DNA from: Bog-756 sp963730685
Lineage (GTDB): Bacteria; Actinomycetota; Acidimicrobiia; Acidimicrobiales; RAAP-2
Direction of reading: 5' to 3'
Length of the DNA: 64,000 bases
Assembly (NCBI GenBank): GCA_963730685.1
Contig: CAVSSP010000004.1
Span: 1,302,001-1,366,000 of the forward strand
In this document: positions 1 through 8,581 of the stretch, one piece after another
How the letters are laid out: each line of letters begins with the position of its first letter
Position numbering within the stretch: position 1 is the first letter of the stretch
Notes under the pieces: model-generated
Told to the model about the DNA's origin: nothing
The model's input: only the letters and a program-made list of their open reading frames with translations
Database searches by the model: none
Translations under genes and position numbers: made by a program

Positions 1-193
1 CGACGGGGTCGGTGGAGCTCTCGAGGGCCTTCTCGGGGACGTCTTTGAACATGTACTCGACCGGGAAGTCGAACTCCTCTTTGGACTGGGTGTCCTTGGT
101 CTGCCGGGTGATGAACCGGTAGACCTCTTTCATGTCGGGATGCGGGAACCCCAACATGGTGTCGATTGCCCCCACCTGCTTCAGGTCGACCAT
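1..193 (-). CDS. Amidohydrolase family protein, N-terminal part only
   Basis: The window opens inside this minus-strand gene, so only the first 64 residues are present. The peptide starts MVDLKQVGAIDTMLGFP and continues through KEVYRFITRQTKD and FPVEYMFKDVPEK. This matches my recollection of actinobacterial metal-dependent amidohydrolases of the amidohydrolase-2 (TIM-barrel) type. The metal-binding part lies outside the window, so substrate and activity cannot be judged. The ATG at 193 follows a GGGGAGGAG ribosome-binding sequence. The gene is divergent from the dehydrogenase at 343, with about 150 bp between them. Confidence 0.6.
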   Translation of the reverse strand, partial: MVDLKQVGAIDTMLGFPHPDMKEVYRFITRQTKDTQSKEEFDFPVEYMFKDVPEKALESSTDPV

Positions 194-328
194 GCGCGTC
201 CACTCCTCCCCGAGCCGCCCTCCGAACGCTGACGGCGATTCCGTTGCCCGCATAGGCGGCGGCGGCCTCCGGCCGATGCCCCGCTCTGGATAGTAGGGCG
301 TGGCACGGGGCCGGCTGGTGCCCACCGG

Positions 329-334
329 TAGGGT
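329..334 (+). promoter_or_regulatory. Putative leaderless -10 box TAGGGT for the SDR gene
   Basis: TAGGGT ends 8 nt before the ATG at 343 and no Shine-Dalgarno sequence is visible. The spacing would place the transcript start at or next to the start codon. No clear -35 box is seen. Confidence 0.4.
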
Positions 335-342
335 TTGCGGCC

Positions 343-1123
343 ATGGAGCTCCGACTGGATGGAAGAACGGCCCTCGTCACCGGTGCGTCCCGCGGCATCG
401 GCCAGGCCATCGCACTGGCCTTGGCGGCGGCCGGGGCGTCCGTGATGATCTCGTCGCGCAAGGCCGACGCGCTGGCCGAGTCGGCGCAGTGGATCGACGC
501 CTCCAAAGGGGACCGGGCCGGCGAAGTGGACTGGCGGACGGCCAATGCCGGGGATCCCCAGCAGGCGGGCGACTGCGTGGCGGCCACGGTGGAGCGGTTC
601 GGCTCGATCGACATCCTGGTCAACAACGCCGCCACCAACCCCTACTACGGGCCGATGATCGATCTCGACACCGACCGGGCCGACAAGACCGTGCGGGTCA
701 ACCAGACCGGTTACCTCGAATGGGCGCAGGCCGCCTGGCACTCGGGCATGTCCGAGCATGGCGGTGCCATCCTCAATATCGCCTCCATCGGCGGGACTCG
801 GCGTCGAGGCGGGCATCGGTTGGTACAACGTGACCAAGGCCGCCGTGATCCACCTCACCCGGCAGTTGGCCGGCGAGCTCGGGCCCCAGGTGAGGGTGAA
901 CGCACTGGCACCCGGCCTGGTGAAGACCGAGTTCGCCCGCGCCCTGTGGGAGCCGGCGGAGGAGTCCATCGCCCGACGGCTGCCGCTGCGCCGGCTCGGC
1001 GAACCCGCGGACATCGCCGATGCCGCGTTGTTCTTGTGCTCGGACGCGGCGGAGTGGATCACCGGCCACACCCTGGTCATCGACGGCGGCGCCCTGTGCA
1101 TCCCGAGCGGGGGGATCTCGTGA
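343..1123 (+). CDS. Short-chain dehydrogenase/reductase (SDR), split by a frameshift
   Basis: Classical SDR oxidoreductase that would use NAD(P)H. The first frame carries the nucleotide-binding motif TGASRGIG near residue 14 and the NNAA motif near residue 92, and runs to NIASIGG. The protein then continues in the next frame with the catalytic YNVTK, the RVNALAPGLVKTEF segment and a normal C-terminal ITGHTLVIDGG. The change of frame lies at about 793-797 in a GGG run and corresponds to one extra base. Joined, the product is about 259 residues, normal for the family. The substrate is unknown; 3-oxoacyl-ACP reductase-like enzymes are the closest general type. Both halves are well conserved, so a sequence error is likelier than true decay. 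Confidence 0.75.
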
Positions 1124-1156
1124 TGGCGGGACCTACCCTTGGGCCGGGCCCCCGGG

Positions 1157-2326
1157 TCAGCTGAGGTCGGGTCGGCGGACCTTCCCGCTCGATGTCCTCG
1201 GCAGGGACGACACCAGGACCAACTCGCGGGGGGCGGCCCAGGGGGCCAGTTCGGCCGCCACCCGCGCCCGGAGGTCGGCGAGGGTCGGCGGTTCGCGGTG
1301 CGAGGCCGGAACGACCCACGCCACCACCCGCTCCCCCCACTCGGGGTCGGCCCGCTTCCAGACCGCGACCTGGCTCACCCCGGGGTGGCCGGCCAGCACC
1401 CGTTCGACGGCGACGGGCCAGACCTTCTCCGCACCGCTGACGATGACCTCGGCCATGCGCCCGAAGACGGCCAGCGTGCCGTCGGGGGAGATGCTGCCGG
1501 CATCGCCGGTCCGGAACCACCCCCCCTCCGGGCGAGGTTCGCGGTCGTCCCGATAGCGGCGAAAGAGCATCGGCCCCCGCACCAGCACCTCACCGGACCC
1601 GTCGGGTGCATGTCGTTGATCCTCGTGCCGGGTGCCGTTGGCCAGCGGGCTGTCGGCGTCGATGCGAATCTCGGCCCCGTCGACGGGCCGGCCGTCATAG
1701 ACGATTCCCGAACCCGTCTCGGTCATGCCGTACGTCGTGACGACGTTGTCCGGAAGCCGGTCGGGTGGAGCGGACCCTCCGAGGAGGACGACCCGGTACC
1801 CGCCGGCGTCCGTCCGTCCCAACGCCGTGGCCACCATCGACACCAGGGTCGCACCGTGGCGGGCGGCTCGCTCCACCGCCGCGCTGTCGAACCGCTGCAG
1901 GATCGTGAACGGCGTGCCCGTCACCAGAGCCCGCGTGACCACCGAGAGCCCGCCGATGTGGGCCAGCGGAAGGCAGGCGAGCCAATGGTCTCGATCCGGA
2001 TCGACGTCCAGGCGGGCCGATGTGGCCACGGCAGAGGCCAGGACGGCGTCGTGGGCCAGGACCACCCCCTTGGGGTCACCGGTGGTGCCGCTGGTGGCCA
2101 CGACGAGCGCATCCCCCGGTTCGGAGGGGATCCCGCCGGGAAGGCGTCGGGATCCGCCCGCATCGACCACGACGGTCGGCTTCAGCACGTCGACCAGTCG
2201 ATCCACCGCCGGCCGGGGGAGCCTCGGGTCCAAGGGGAGGACGGCATGGCCCGCATCCCACGCAGCCCGGAGCGCGTCCACGAAGCCCTGACCGGCCTCG
2301 AGGTCGAGCGCTACCAAGTCCGGCAT
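1157..2326 (-). CDS. menE: o-Succinylbenzoate-CoA ligase (MenE)
   Basis: ANL-superfamily adenylate-forming enzyme that activates o-succinylbenzoate to its CoA thioester in menaquinone synthesis. The 389-residue protein has the P-loop-like TSGTTGDPKG at 78-87, YGMTETG at 199-205, GWFRTGD at 269-275, the hinge region GRMAEVIVSGAEKV at 289-302 and the C-terminal lysine motif in SSGKVRR. It is short for an ANL ligase but normal for actinobacterial MenE. It faces menB across a 44-bp gap and sits among menB, menA, menH and menD, which supports MenE over a generic acyl-CoA ligase. The ATG has a TAGGCT hexamer 6 nt upstream and no Shine-Dalgarno, so it is probably leaderless. Confidence 0.88.
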   Translation of the reverse strand: MPDLVALDLEAGQGFVDALRAAWDAGHAVLPLDPRLPRPAVDRLVDVLKPTVVVDAGGSRRLPGGIPSEPGDALVVATSGTTGDPKGVVLAHDAVLASAVATSARLDVDPDRDHWLACLPLAHIGGLSVVTRALVTGTPFTILQRFDSAAVERAARHGATLVSMVATALGRTDAGGYRVVLLGGSAPPDRLPDNVVTTYGMTETGSGIVYDGRPVDGAEIRIDADSPLANGTRHEDQRHAPDGSGEVLVRGPMLFRRYRDDREPRPEGGWFRTGDAGSISPDGTLAVFGRMAEVIVSGAEKVWPVAVERVLAGHPGVSQVAVWKRADPEWGERVVAWVVPASHREPPTLADLRARVAAELAPWAAPRELVLVSSLPRTSSGKVRRPDLS

Positions 2327-2332
2327 GCGGGT

Positions 2333-2338
2333 AGCCTA
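2333..2338 (-). promoter_or_regulatory. Putative leaderless -10 box TAGGCT for menE
   Basis: On the minus strand TAGGCT is followed by 6 nt and then the menE ATG at 2326. The same bases read TAGCCT on the plus strand (2332-2337), in position to serve menB about 30 nt downstream. The hexamer may therefore work in both directions. Confidence 0.5.
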
Positions 2339-2370
2339 GGCGACCGTACGAGTAGCGACTCTAGGAGTGA

Positions 2371-3321
2371 ATGGTCGAATGGTTGTACCCGAACAGGCTG
2401 ATGGCACGTACGACCAGCGGCGGGGCCCCTGTGGACACGGTGATCACCGGGCCCCCCCTCGACCCCGTCGACCGATTCCGGGCCCTTCCGCTGCCGACGT
2501 GGGAGCGCAAGGACGGGTACCGGGACATCCGCGTCGACGTGGCCGAAGGGATCGCCAAGCTGACCATCGCCCGCCCTGAGGTCCGCAACGCCTTCCGACC
2601 CCAGACGCTGTTCGAGCTGTCCGACGCGTTCACCATGGCGCGGGACGACCCGACGGTGGGGGCGGTCATCCTCACCGGCGAGGGCCCCGATGCGTTCTGC
2701 TCGGGTGGAGATCAGAAGATCCGGGGTGACGACGGATACCTCGGCGACGACGCCGTCGCCGGCCAGGGCATCGGCCGCCTCAACGTCCTCGACCTCCAGA
2801 TCCAGATCCGGCGGCTGCCCAAGCCGGTGGTGGCCATGGTCGCCGGCTACGCCATCGGTGGCGGGCACATCCTCCACCTGGTCTGCGATCTGACCATTGC
2901 CGCCGACAACGCCCGGTTCGGTCAGACGGGACCGAAGGTCGGCAGCTTCGACGGCGGTTACGGCGCCAGCCTCCTCGCCCGGACCATCGGTCTCAAGCGG
3001 GCCAAGGAGGTCTGGTTCCTCTGCCGCCAGTACGACGCCGCCACCGCCCTGGCATGGGGCCTGGTCAACGAGGTCGTCCCGCTGGCCGACCTCGAACGCG
3101 AGACCGTGGCGTGGTGCCGCCAGATGCTCTCGTTGTCACCTCTGGCCCTGCGCATGCTGAAGGGTGGACTCCATGCCGCCGACGACGGGCTGGCCGGCCT
3201 CCAGCAGTTCGCCGGGGACGCCACCATGCTCTTCTACATGAGCGAGGAGGGCCAAGAGGGAAGAAACGCCTTTCAGGAGCACCGCCCGCCCGATTTCGGC
3301 CGATTCCCCCGTCGCCCGTGA
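2371..3321 (+). CDS. menB: 1,4-Dihydroxy-2-naphthoyl-CoA synthase (MenB)
   Basis: Crotonase-fold enzyme that closes the second aromatic ring of menaquinone by Dieckmann-type condensation of o-succinylbenzoyl-CoA. The 316-residue protein has RPEVRNAFRP at 69-78, the oxyanion-hole motif CSGGDQK at 110-116, the AIGGGHILHLVCDL segment near 161-174 and the MenB-specific GSFDGGYG at 191-198. It ends with GRNAFQEHRPPDF, typical of MenB and unlike other crotonases. An AGGAG lies only 3 nt before the ATG at 2371, so the in-frame ATG at 2401 is also possible. menA follows after 4 nt, indicating one transcript. Confidence 0.93.
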   Translation: MVEWLYPNRLMARTTSGGAPVDTVITGPPLDPVDRFRALPLPTWERKDGYRDIRVDVAEGIAKLTIARPEVRNAFRPQTLFELSDAFTMARDDPTVGAVILTGEGPDAFCSGGDQKIRGDDGYLGDDAVAGQGIGRLNVLDLQIQIRRLPKPVVAMVAGYAIGGGHILHLVCDLTIAADNARFGQTGPKVGSFDGGYGASLLARTIGLKRAKEVWFLCRQYDAATALAWGLVNEVVPLADLERETVAWCRQMLSLSPLALRMLKGGLHAADDGLAGLQQFAGDATMLFYMSEEGQEGRNAFQEHRPPDFGRFPRRP

Positions 3322-3325
3322 ATCC

Positions 3326-4351
3326 ATGGCGACCCCGTCGTCCAGGTCGGTGGGTGGCATGAGCGGGCCGGGACCGGTCCCGCCGTCCCCGGCCGCCACC
3401 GCGCCGGGTCGACTGCAACGCTGGGTGCTCGGCGCCCGTCCCCGGACGCTGCCGGCGGCGCTGGTGCCGGTGATCGTCGGGACCGCGGCCGCCCACCCGC
3501 TGGGACACGCGGTGGCAGCCGGCGCGTCGTCGTCGACGGGGCCGCGGATCGATGCGTGGTGGTGCGCCCTCGGCGCACTGCTCGTGGCGTTGGCCATCCA
3601 GATCGGGACCAACTACGCCAACGACTACTCGGACGGGATTCGGGGCACCGATGACGTCCGGGTGGGCCCGCTGCGCCTGGTGGCGTCGGGGCTGGCCTCG
3701 CCGGCGGCCGTCAAGCGAGCCGCCCTGGTCTCGTTCGGCGTGGCCGGTGTCGCCGGACTGGCGCTGGCCTCGGTGACCTCCTGGTGGATCCTCCTCGTGG
3801 GAGCGGCCTGCCTGGCGGCCGGATGGTTCTACACCGGCGGGCCCCGGCCCTACGGATACGCCGGGTTGGGCGAGCTCTTCGTGTTCGTCTTCTTCGGCCT
3901 GGTGGCCACCGTCGGCACCTACTACGTGCAGACACTCCGACTGGACGTTCCGGCCGTGTGGCTGGCCGCGGTGGCGGTGGGCCTCCTGGCCACGGCCCTG
4001 CTGTTGGCCAACAACCTGCGGGACATCGCCACCGACACCGCGAGTGGGAAACGGACTCTCGCCGTGAGGGTCGGGCGCCGGAAGGCGGGGTGGGCCTACG
4101 TCGGCTGTGTCGCCATCCCGTTCATCGGAGTACTGGCGTGGGCGCTGTGGTCGGTGAGCGGCCACCACGCCGTCCGGCCCGCGGCTGCGTTCCTGCCCCT
4201 GGTGGCCCTGCCCCTGGTCGTGCCCCCGGTCAGGCTGGCCGTCGGCGACGCGTCGGGTCGCGACCTCCTGCCGGTGCTGGCGGCCACCGGTCGGCTCCAG
4301 ATGGTGTTCGGGGTGCTCTTGGCCGGAGCACTGTGGCTGTGGACGGCGTGA
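3326..4351 (+). CDS. menA: 1,4-Dihydroxy-2-naphthoate polyprenyltransferase (MenA)
   Basis: UbiA-family membrane enzyme that attaches the polyprenyl chain to 1,4-dihydroxy-2-naphthoate, making demethylmenaquinone. The polyprenyl-diphosphate/magnesium-binding motif NYANDYSDG is at 96-104, and the second motif is seen in NNLRDIATDTASGKRT in the C-terminal half. About eight hydrophobic segments follow a Pro/Ala-rich, probably cytoplasmic N-terminus. The protein is 341 residues. It starts 4 nt after menB, and the ATG at 3359 is an alternative start that removes the first 11 residues. It converges on menH, with three short GTCACCGCG repeats between the stop codons. Confidence 0.92.
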   Translation: MATPSSRSVGGMSGPGPVPPSPAATAPGRLQRWVLGARPRTLPAALVPVIVGTAAAHPLGHAVAAGASSSTGPRIDAWWCALGALLVALAIQIGTNYANDYSDGIRGTDDVRVGPLRLVASGLASPAAVKRAALVSFGVAGVAGLALASVTSWWILLVGAACLAAGWFYTGGPRPYGYAGLGELFVFVFFGLVATVGTYYVQTLRLDVPAVWLAAVAVGLLATALLLANNLRDIATDTASGKRTLAVRVGRRKAGWAYVGCVAIPFIGVLAWALWSVSGHHAVRPAAAFLPLVALPLVVPPVRLAVGDASGRDLLPVLAATGRLQMVFGVLLAGALWLWTA

Positions 4352-4354
4352 GCC

Positions 4355-4381
4355 GTCACCGCGGTCACCGCGGTCACCGCC
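4355..4381. repeat. Three 9-bp direct repeats GTCACCGC(G/C) between menA and menH
   Basis: Three head-to-tail 9-bp units fill the 31-bp space between the convergent stop codons of menA and menH. No T-rich stem-loop terminator is seen here. Confidence 0.6.
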
Positions 4382-4382
4382 G

Positions 4383-5216
4383 TCAGCCGGGACCGGGGCT
4401 CGGGGTCCCGCTCCCGCCGGCGAGGTGGGCCCGGACCAGAGCCGCCACCTCGCCGGGTCGCTGGAGATGGGGCGCATGACCGGTGCCCGGGACCACCGTC
4501 AGGGAGGCGTTCGACCCGATGCACCCGACCAGCCTCCGACCCAGTGGCGTGAACTTCAGGTCGCGCTCACCGGTCACGACCAGGACCGGCATGGCCAGCC
4601 GCTCGAGCTCGCCCCATCGGGGTTGTTGGGTACCTGTTCCGGCCAGCCGCAGGCTGGAGGCCAGCCCGGGGCCGGTGTTGGTCAGCCGCTCTCGGAGACC
4701 GCCCGCCTCGGGACCGACGCCATCGAACATCGGGTCGTCCATCCATCGACGGACGAACGCCTCTACCGGCACGGCGGACCCCGTGCCGGTGCTGGGGTCG
4801 AGCTGCTCGGCCAGAGCCTCATCGGCCCGGCGTCGGAGCCGGCGCTCGTCCGGGTCGTCGATCCCGGCCGTCCCCGAGATCAGCACCAGGGCATCGACGA
4901 GGTCCGGACGGTCCAGGGCGAGGTGGAGGCAGAACCGTGCCCCCATCGAGTACCCGACGTAGGCGGCCCGCCCGCCCACCGCACCGAGCAGCCCGCCACC
5001 GGCCGGCAACGACACGGCCACGGTGGCCGAACCGCCGTGGCCGGGCATATCGACGCTGGTCACCCGGTGGTCAGCGGCCAGGTCGTCGTCGAGCGACGCC
5101 CATACCCGCCCGGTCTGGGTGAACCCGTGGGCCAGCACCAGCCCCGGGCCGTCGCCAATGGTGCGGCGGTGCAGGTCCGGCGGTCGTGCCGGCTCGGAGG
5201 TGGGCGTGGATGACAT
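4383..5216 (-). CDS. menH: Alpha/beta hydrolase, probable MenH (SHCHC synthase)
   Basis: Alpha/beta-hydrolase of 277 residues. It has the oxyanion HGFTQTG at 30-36, the nucleophile elbow GYSMGA at 88-93 (Ser90), an acidic residue in VTGERDLKF and the catalytic histidine in GTGHAPHLQRP. GYSMGAR and the HGF start are typical of MenH, which removes pyruvate from SEPHCHC to give SHCHC after the MenD step. Lying head-to-head with menD strongly supports that role over a generic esterase. Its ATG (5216-5214) overlaps the menD ATG (5215-5217) on the other strand, sharing the palindrome CATG. No other plausible in-frame start is seen. Confidence 0.8.
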   Translation of the reverse strand: MSSTPTSEPARPPDLHRRTIGDGPGLVLAHGFTQTGRVWASLDDDLAADHRVTSVDMPGHGGSATVAVSLPAGGGLLGAVGGRAAYVGYSMGARFCLHLALDRPDLVDALVLISGTAGIDDPDERRLRRRADEALAEQLDPSTGTGSAVPVEAFVRRWMDDPMFDGVGPEAGGLRERLTNTGPGLASSLRLAGTGTQQPRWGELERLAMPVLVVTGERDLKFTPLGRRLVGCIGSNASLTVVPGTGHAPHLQRPGEVAALVRAHLAGGSGTPSPGPG

Positions 5217-7033
5217 GGCGAACGAGGTGAGCGTACCGAGGGCCCCGGATGGCGGTGCGGATGGCGACGTCCAGGCGGCGTTCGCCGCCACGCTGGTCGA
5301 CGAGTGGGTCCGCTGCGGGGTGACCCAGGCGGTGGTGTGCCCGGGGTCGCGTTCGACGCCCCTGACGATGGCGCTGGCCGCCGATGACCGGATCAGCGTG
5401 CAGGTGCGCCTGGACGAGCGCTCTGCCGCCTTCACCGCGCTGGGCATCGGCAAGGCGAGCGGCCGGCCCGCCATCGTGCTCACGACCAGCGGCACCGCAG
5501 CCGTGGAGCTCCACCCGGCCGTGGTCGAGGCCGACCTCGCCGCCGTCCCGCTCATCGCCTGCACCGCCGACCGGCCTCCGGAACGACGGGATGTCGGTGC
5601 ACCCCAGACCATCGACCAGACGCACCTGTTCGGACGCTCGGTGCGTTGGTTCGCCGACCCCGGAGTACCGGATGCGGCCACCCGTTCGTCGTGGCGATCG
5701 TTGGCTGCCCGTTGCGTGGCGGAGTCGACGGCGGCGCCGGCCGGGCCCGGACCCGTGCATCTCAACCTCCCTTTTCGTGAGCCGCTGCTGGGCGATGCCG
5801 GCGCCGGTGGCGGAGTGAGCCCGGGTCGCGCGGGCGGACTACCCAGGCATGCGGTGGTGGGTGGTCCGGTCCCTCCGCCCCCGGAGTGGGTGTCTTCGTC
5901 ACAGGCGCGGAGCCAGTTCTCCCCGGCCCGCCGGGGGCTGATCGTGGCCGGCGCCGGAGCCGGAGATGTCGAATCGGTGCTGGCGCTGTCGTCGGTGCTC
6001 GGATGGCCGGTGCTGGCCGATCCCCGATCAGGGCTGCGCAACCTGGATCTCAACGTGATCGCCACCGCCGACGGGATCCTCCGGTCGCGCCGCTTTTCCG
6101 AGGACCACGTCCCCGAGGTCGTGCTCTACCTGGGCGAACGCTGGGCATCTCAGCGTCGTGAACGACTACCTGTCCTCGGCCATCGACGGGGGAGCTGTGG
6201 CGATCGCCATCGATCCGTGGGGGCGGTGGACCGATCCCGAAGGACAGGTGGCCACCTCCGTCCGCGCCGACCCGGGTCTCTTCTGTCAGGCCCTGGTGGC
6301 CCACCTCGGAGGTGGCGATGCCGAGGCCGTTCCTGGTGCCGACGAATGGATCGCATCGTGGCGGCGGGCCGAGGGTGCCGCCCGTGGCGTCATCGGCTCG
6401 ATCTCCGAGGACGGACCGATCGCCGAGCCCGGGTTGGCCAACCGGCTCTTCGGGCGCCTGCCTGCGGAGGCCACGCTGGTGGTGTCGTCGTCGATGCCCG
6501 TCCGCGACGTGGAGGCATTCGGACTCCCGCGCCACCGGCCGCCACGCGTGCTGGCCAATCGCGGGGCCAACGGCATCGACGGTGTCGTCTCCACCGCCAT
6601 CGGCGTGGCCATGGCCGGAGGCGGACCCACCGTGGCGTTGGTCGGTGATCTGGCGTTCCTCCACGACGTATCGGCACTGGTGCGGTCGGACGGCTCGGGT
6701 CTCGACCTCACGATCGTCGTGGCTGACAACGCCGGCGGCGGGATCTTCTCGTTCCTGGCCCCTGCCACCACCCTCGACCCATCTACCTTCGAACTCCTCT
6801 TCGGTACCCCGCAGACCCCCGATCCGGCCGCGGTGGCGGCGGGATTCGGGTGGGAGGTGGACGACCTGGGTCCCGGCACCGTCCTCGCCGACTTCGACGC
6901 CGCGCTCGATCGACGGATGGCGGGGGGCATGTCCGTGATCAGGGTTCGGCTCCCCGGTCGTTCCGAGAACGTGACCCTCCACGACCGGATCAACGCCACC
7001 ATCGCCCGGGCCGTCGGTGACGCGTCGGCCTGA
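5215..7033 (+). CDS. menD: SEPHCHC synthase (MenD), split by a frameshift
   Basis: Thiamine diphosphate enzyme that condenses isochorismate with 2-oxoglutarate, the first committed menaquinone step. The first frame holds VCPGSRSTPL near residue 41, the catalytic glutamate in LDERSAAF (about residue 68), LTTSGTAA and QTIDQTHLFG. It runs to LYLGERWAS. At about 6150 the protein moves to the next frame (VVNDYLSSA) and goes on through RGANGIDGVVSTAIG, GDLAFLHD and the ThDP-binding ADNAGGGIFSFL. One extra base in TCTCAG accounts for the change. The joined product is about 605 residues, slightly long for MenD. Its start codon overlaps that of menH on the opposite strand. Confidence 0.87.
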
Positions 7034-7034
7034 T

Positions 7035-8444
7035 TCAGCAGGGCCGGGGATCGTACGGGAAGATGGTCGACGTGGGAACCGCGGCGGCGGTCGACCCTCC
7101 CGACGTCGAGGTCGCGGTGGAGGAAGGTGCCGCAGTCGTGGGAGCGGTCGTCGTCGGTGGGGAGAGGCTCAGGGGATTGCCGTAGGCGTCGAGCGGCGGA
7201 GTGGTGATGGGTCCGAACGTCCCGCCGAGGAACTGGGCGATGGTGAGGGAGGCCTCATCGGGTTGGACCACCTCGACGGAAGTGTTGCCCGACGTGTACG
7301 CCCCGACGGTGGGGACCGTGTACGCCTGGAGCCGCGATCCCGAAAAAGCGTGGTACCGCTCGGCGAGGGAGAACAGGTCGCCGGCGGAGAGCCCGTTGTC
7401 CTTGCTGAAATCGTGTACCACCGACGTCAGGAGGCCGTTGAGCCTGAACGGGTTGTAGGTCGACTTGGCCTTGTCCAGTGCGGCGGAGATGATCAGATTC
7501 TGGCGGGTGATGCGTCCGATGTCTGACGTGGGGTCGGAGTTCCACTCCCCGTTGGCGTAGTACTGAAAGTACCGTGACCGCGACAGCGCCAGGGCCTGTG
7601 CCCCGTTGAGCTGTTGGCATCCGGCGGTGGGGATGTCGAGCCCGGAGTTGTTCGAGCAGCTGCCGTCGACGATGACCTCGCAGTCGTGGTCGCGGACCGG
7701 ATAGGGGAAGTCCATCTTGATCCCGCCGAGGGCGGTGATGGCGTCTTGGAGCCCGAAGAAGTTGATCACGATGTAGTGGCTGATCGGGATCCCGAACGTG
7801 TTCTGGATGGTCTGGATGAGAGCGTCGGGTCCGCTCCCGAAGGCGGCATTGATCTTGTTCTGGCTGGAGAGCCCGGTACTGGCCGGCACACCCGAAAGGG
7901 TGACATACGTGTCCCGTGGGATCGACAGCGACGACGCCGTACCCGTCGACGGGTCCACATGGACGATCTTGATGGTGTCGCTCCGTTGGCCGCCCGCGTT
8001 GGTCTGATTGCCGAACTGCAGTGCTTCGGCCGGCGTCTCGCCGACCCGGCTGTCCGAACCGATGAGCAGGACGTTGTACGGGGCGCCGTTGGCGGCCGGG
8101 ATGCAGGTGGTGCAGGGAGCCGAGGAGACCTTGCTCCACTGGTACTGGAAGTAGCCGTATCCGGCAGCGATGACGACGAGCACCACGACCACCAAGGCGA
8201 TCGCCGCTCGGAGGATCCGCTGTGCCGGCCGACGCCTGCGCTTGCGGGCCTTGCGCAGCTCTCGCTTCGACGGGACGGCCACCTGGCCCCCGAGGATCGG
8301 ACCGGGGAACTCGCTTCCCCTTCCCGAACCCTGACCGACGTTGGGAGCCGACCCCCGTGGCCTTCCGGTGGGGCTTCCCGAAGAGCGTCCGCTCGGGCGG
8401 GAACTCCTCGGATCGCGTGGGTTGTACGGATCGTCTGGTGTCAC
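7035..8444 (-). CDS. LytR-CpsA-Psr (LCP) family cell-wall glycopolymer ligase
   Basis: Membrane-anchored LCP protein of 469 residues. A long Arg/Ser/Pro-rich cytoplasmic N-terminus (1-78) precedes one transmembrane helix (about 79-98). The extracellular LCP domain has NVLLIGSDSR (124-133), the arginine motif SIPRDTYV, NKINAAF and a late SRSRYFQYYANGEWN segment. LCP enzymes move polymers from undecaprenyl pyrophosphate onto peptidoglycan or arabinogalactan. The last 60 residues are Thr/Ser/Pro/Ala-rich and probably span the wall. The GTG start lies 137 nt downstream of the carotenoid oxygenase stop, on the same strand. The stop is 1 nt from the menD stop, leaving no room for a terminator. Confidence 0.85.
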   Translation of the reverse strand: MTPDDPYNPRDPRSSRPSGRSSGSPTGRPRGSAPNVGQGSGRGSEFPGPILGGQVAVPSKRELRKARKRRRRPAQRILRAAIALVVVVLVVIAAGYGYFQYQWSKVSSAPCTTCIPAANGAPYNVLLIGSDSRVGETPAEALQFGNQTNAGGQRSDTIKIVHVDPSTGTASSLSIPRDTYVTLSGVPASTGLSSQNKINAAFGSGPDALIQTIQNTFGIPISHYIVINFFGLQDAITALGGIKMDFPYPVRDHDCEVIVDGSCSNNSGLDIPTAGCQQLNGAQALALSRSRYFQYYANGEWNSDPTSDIGRITRQNLIISAALDKAKSTYNPFRLNGLLTSVVHDFSKDNGLSAGDLFSLAERYHAFSGSRLQAYTVPTVGAYTSGNTSVEVVQPDEASLTIAQFLGGTFGPITTPPLDAYGNPLSLSPPTTTAPTTAAPSSTATSTSGGSTAAAVPTSTIFPYDPRPC

Positions 8445-8581
8445 GTTCGAAGATGTGGTGTCTGGTGATCACGGAGCGAACACCCCGAAGGGCGACACTG
8501 AATCCGTGGTGCAGGTGCGGGGACGTCCTCAGTTTCCCACGGTCGTGCCGGAATCTGGTGGCACCCCGCCCGTGCCGGTCC

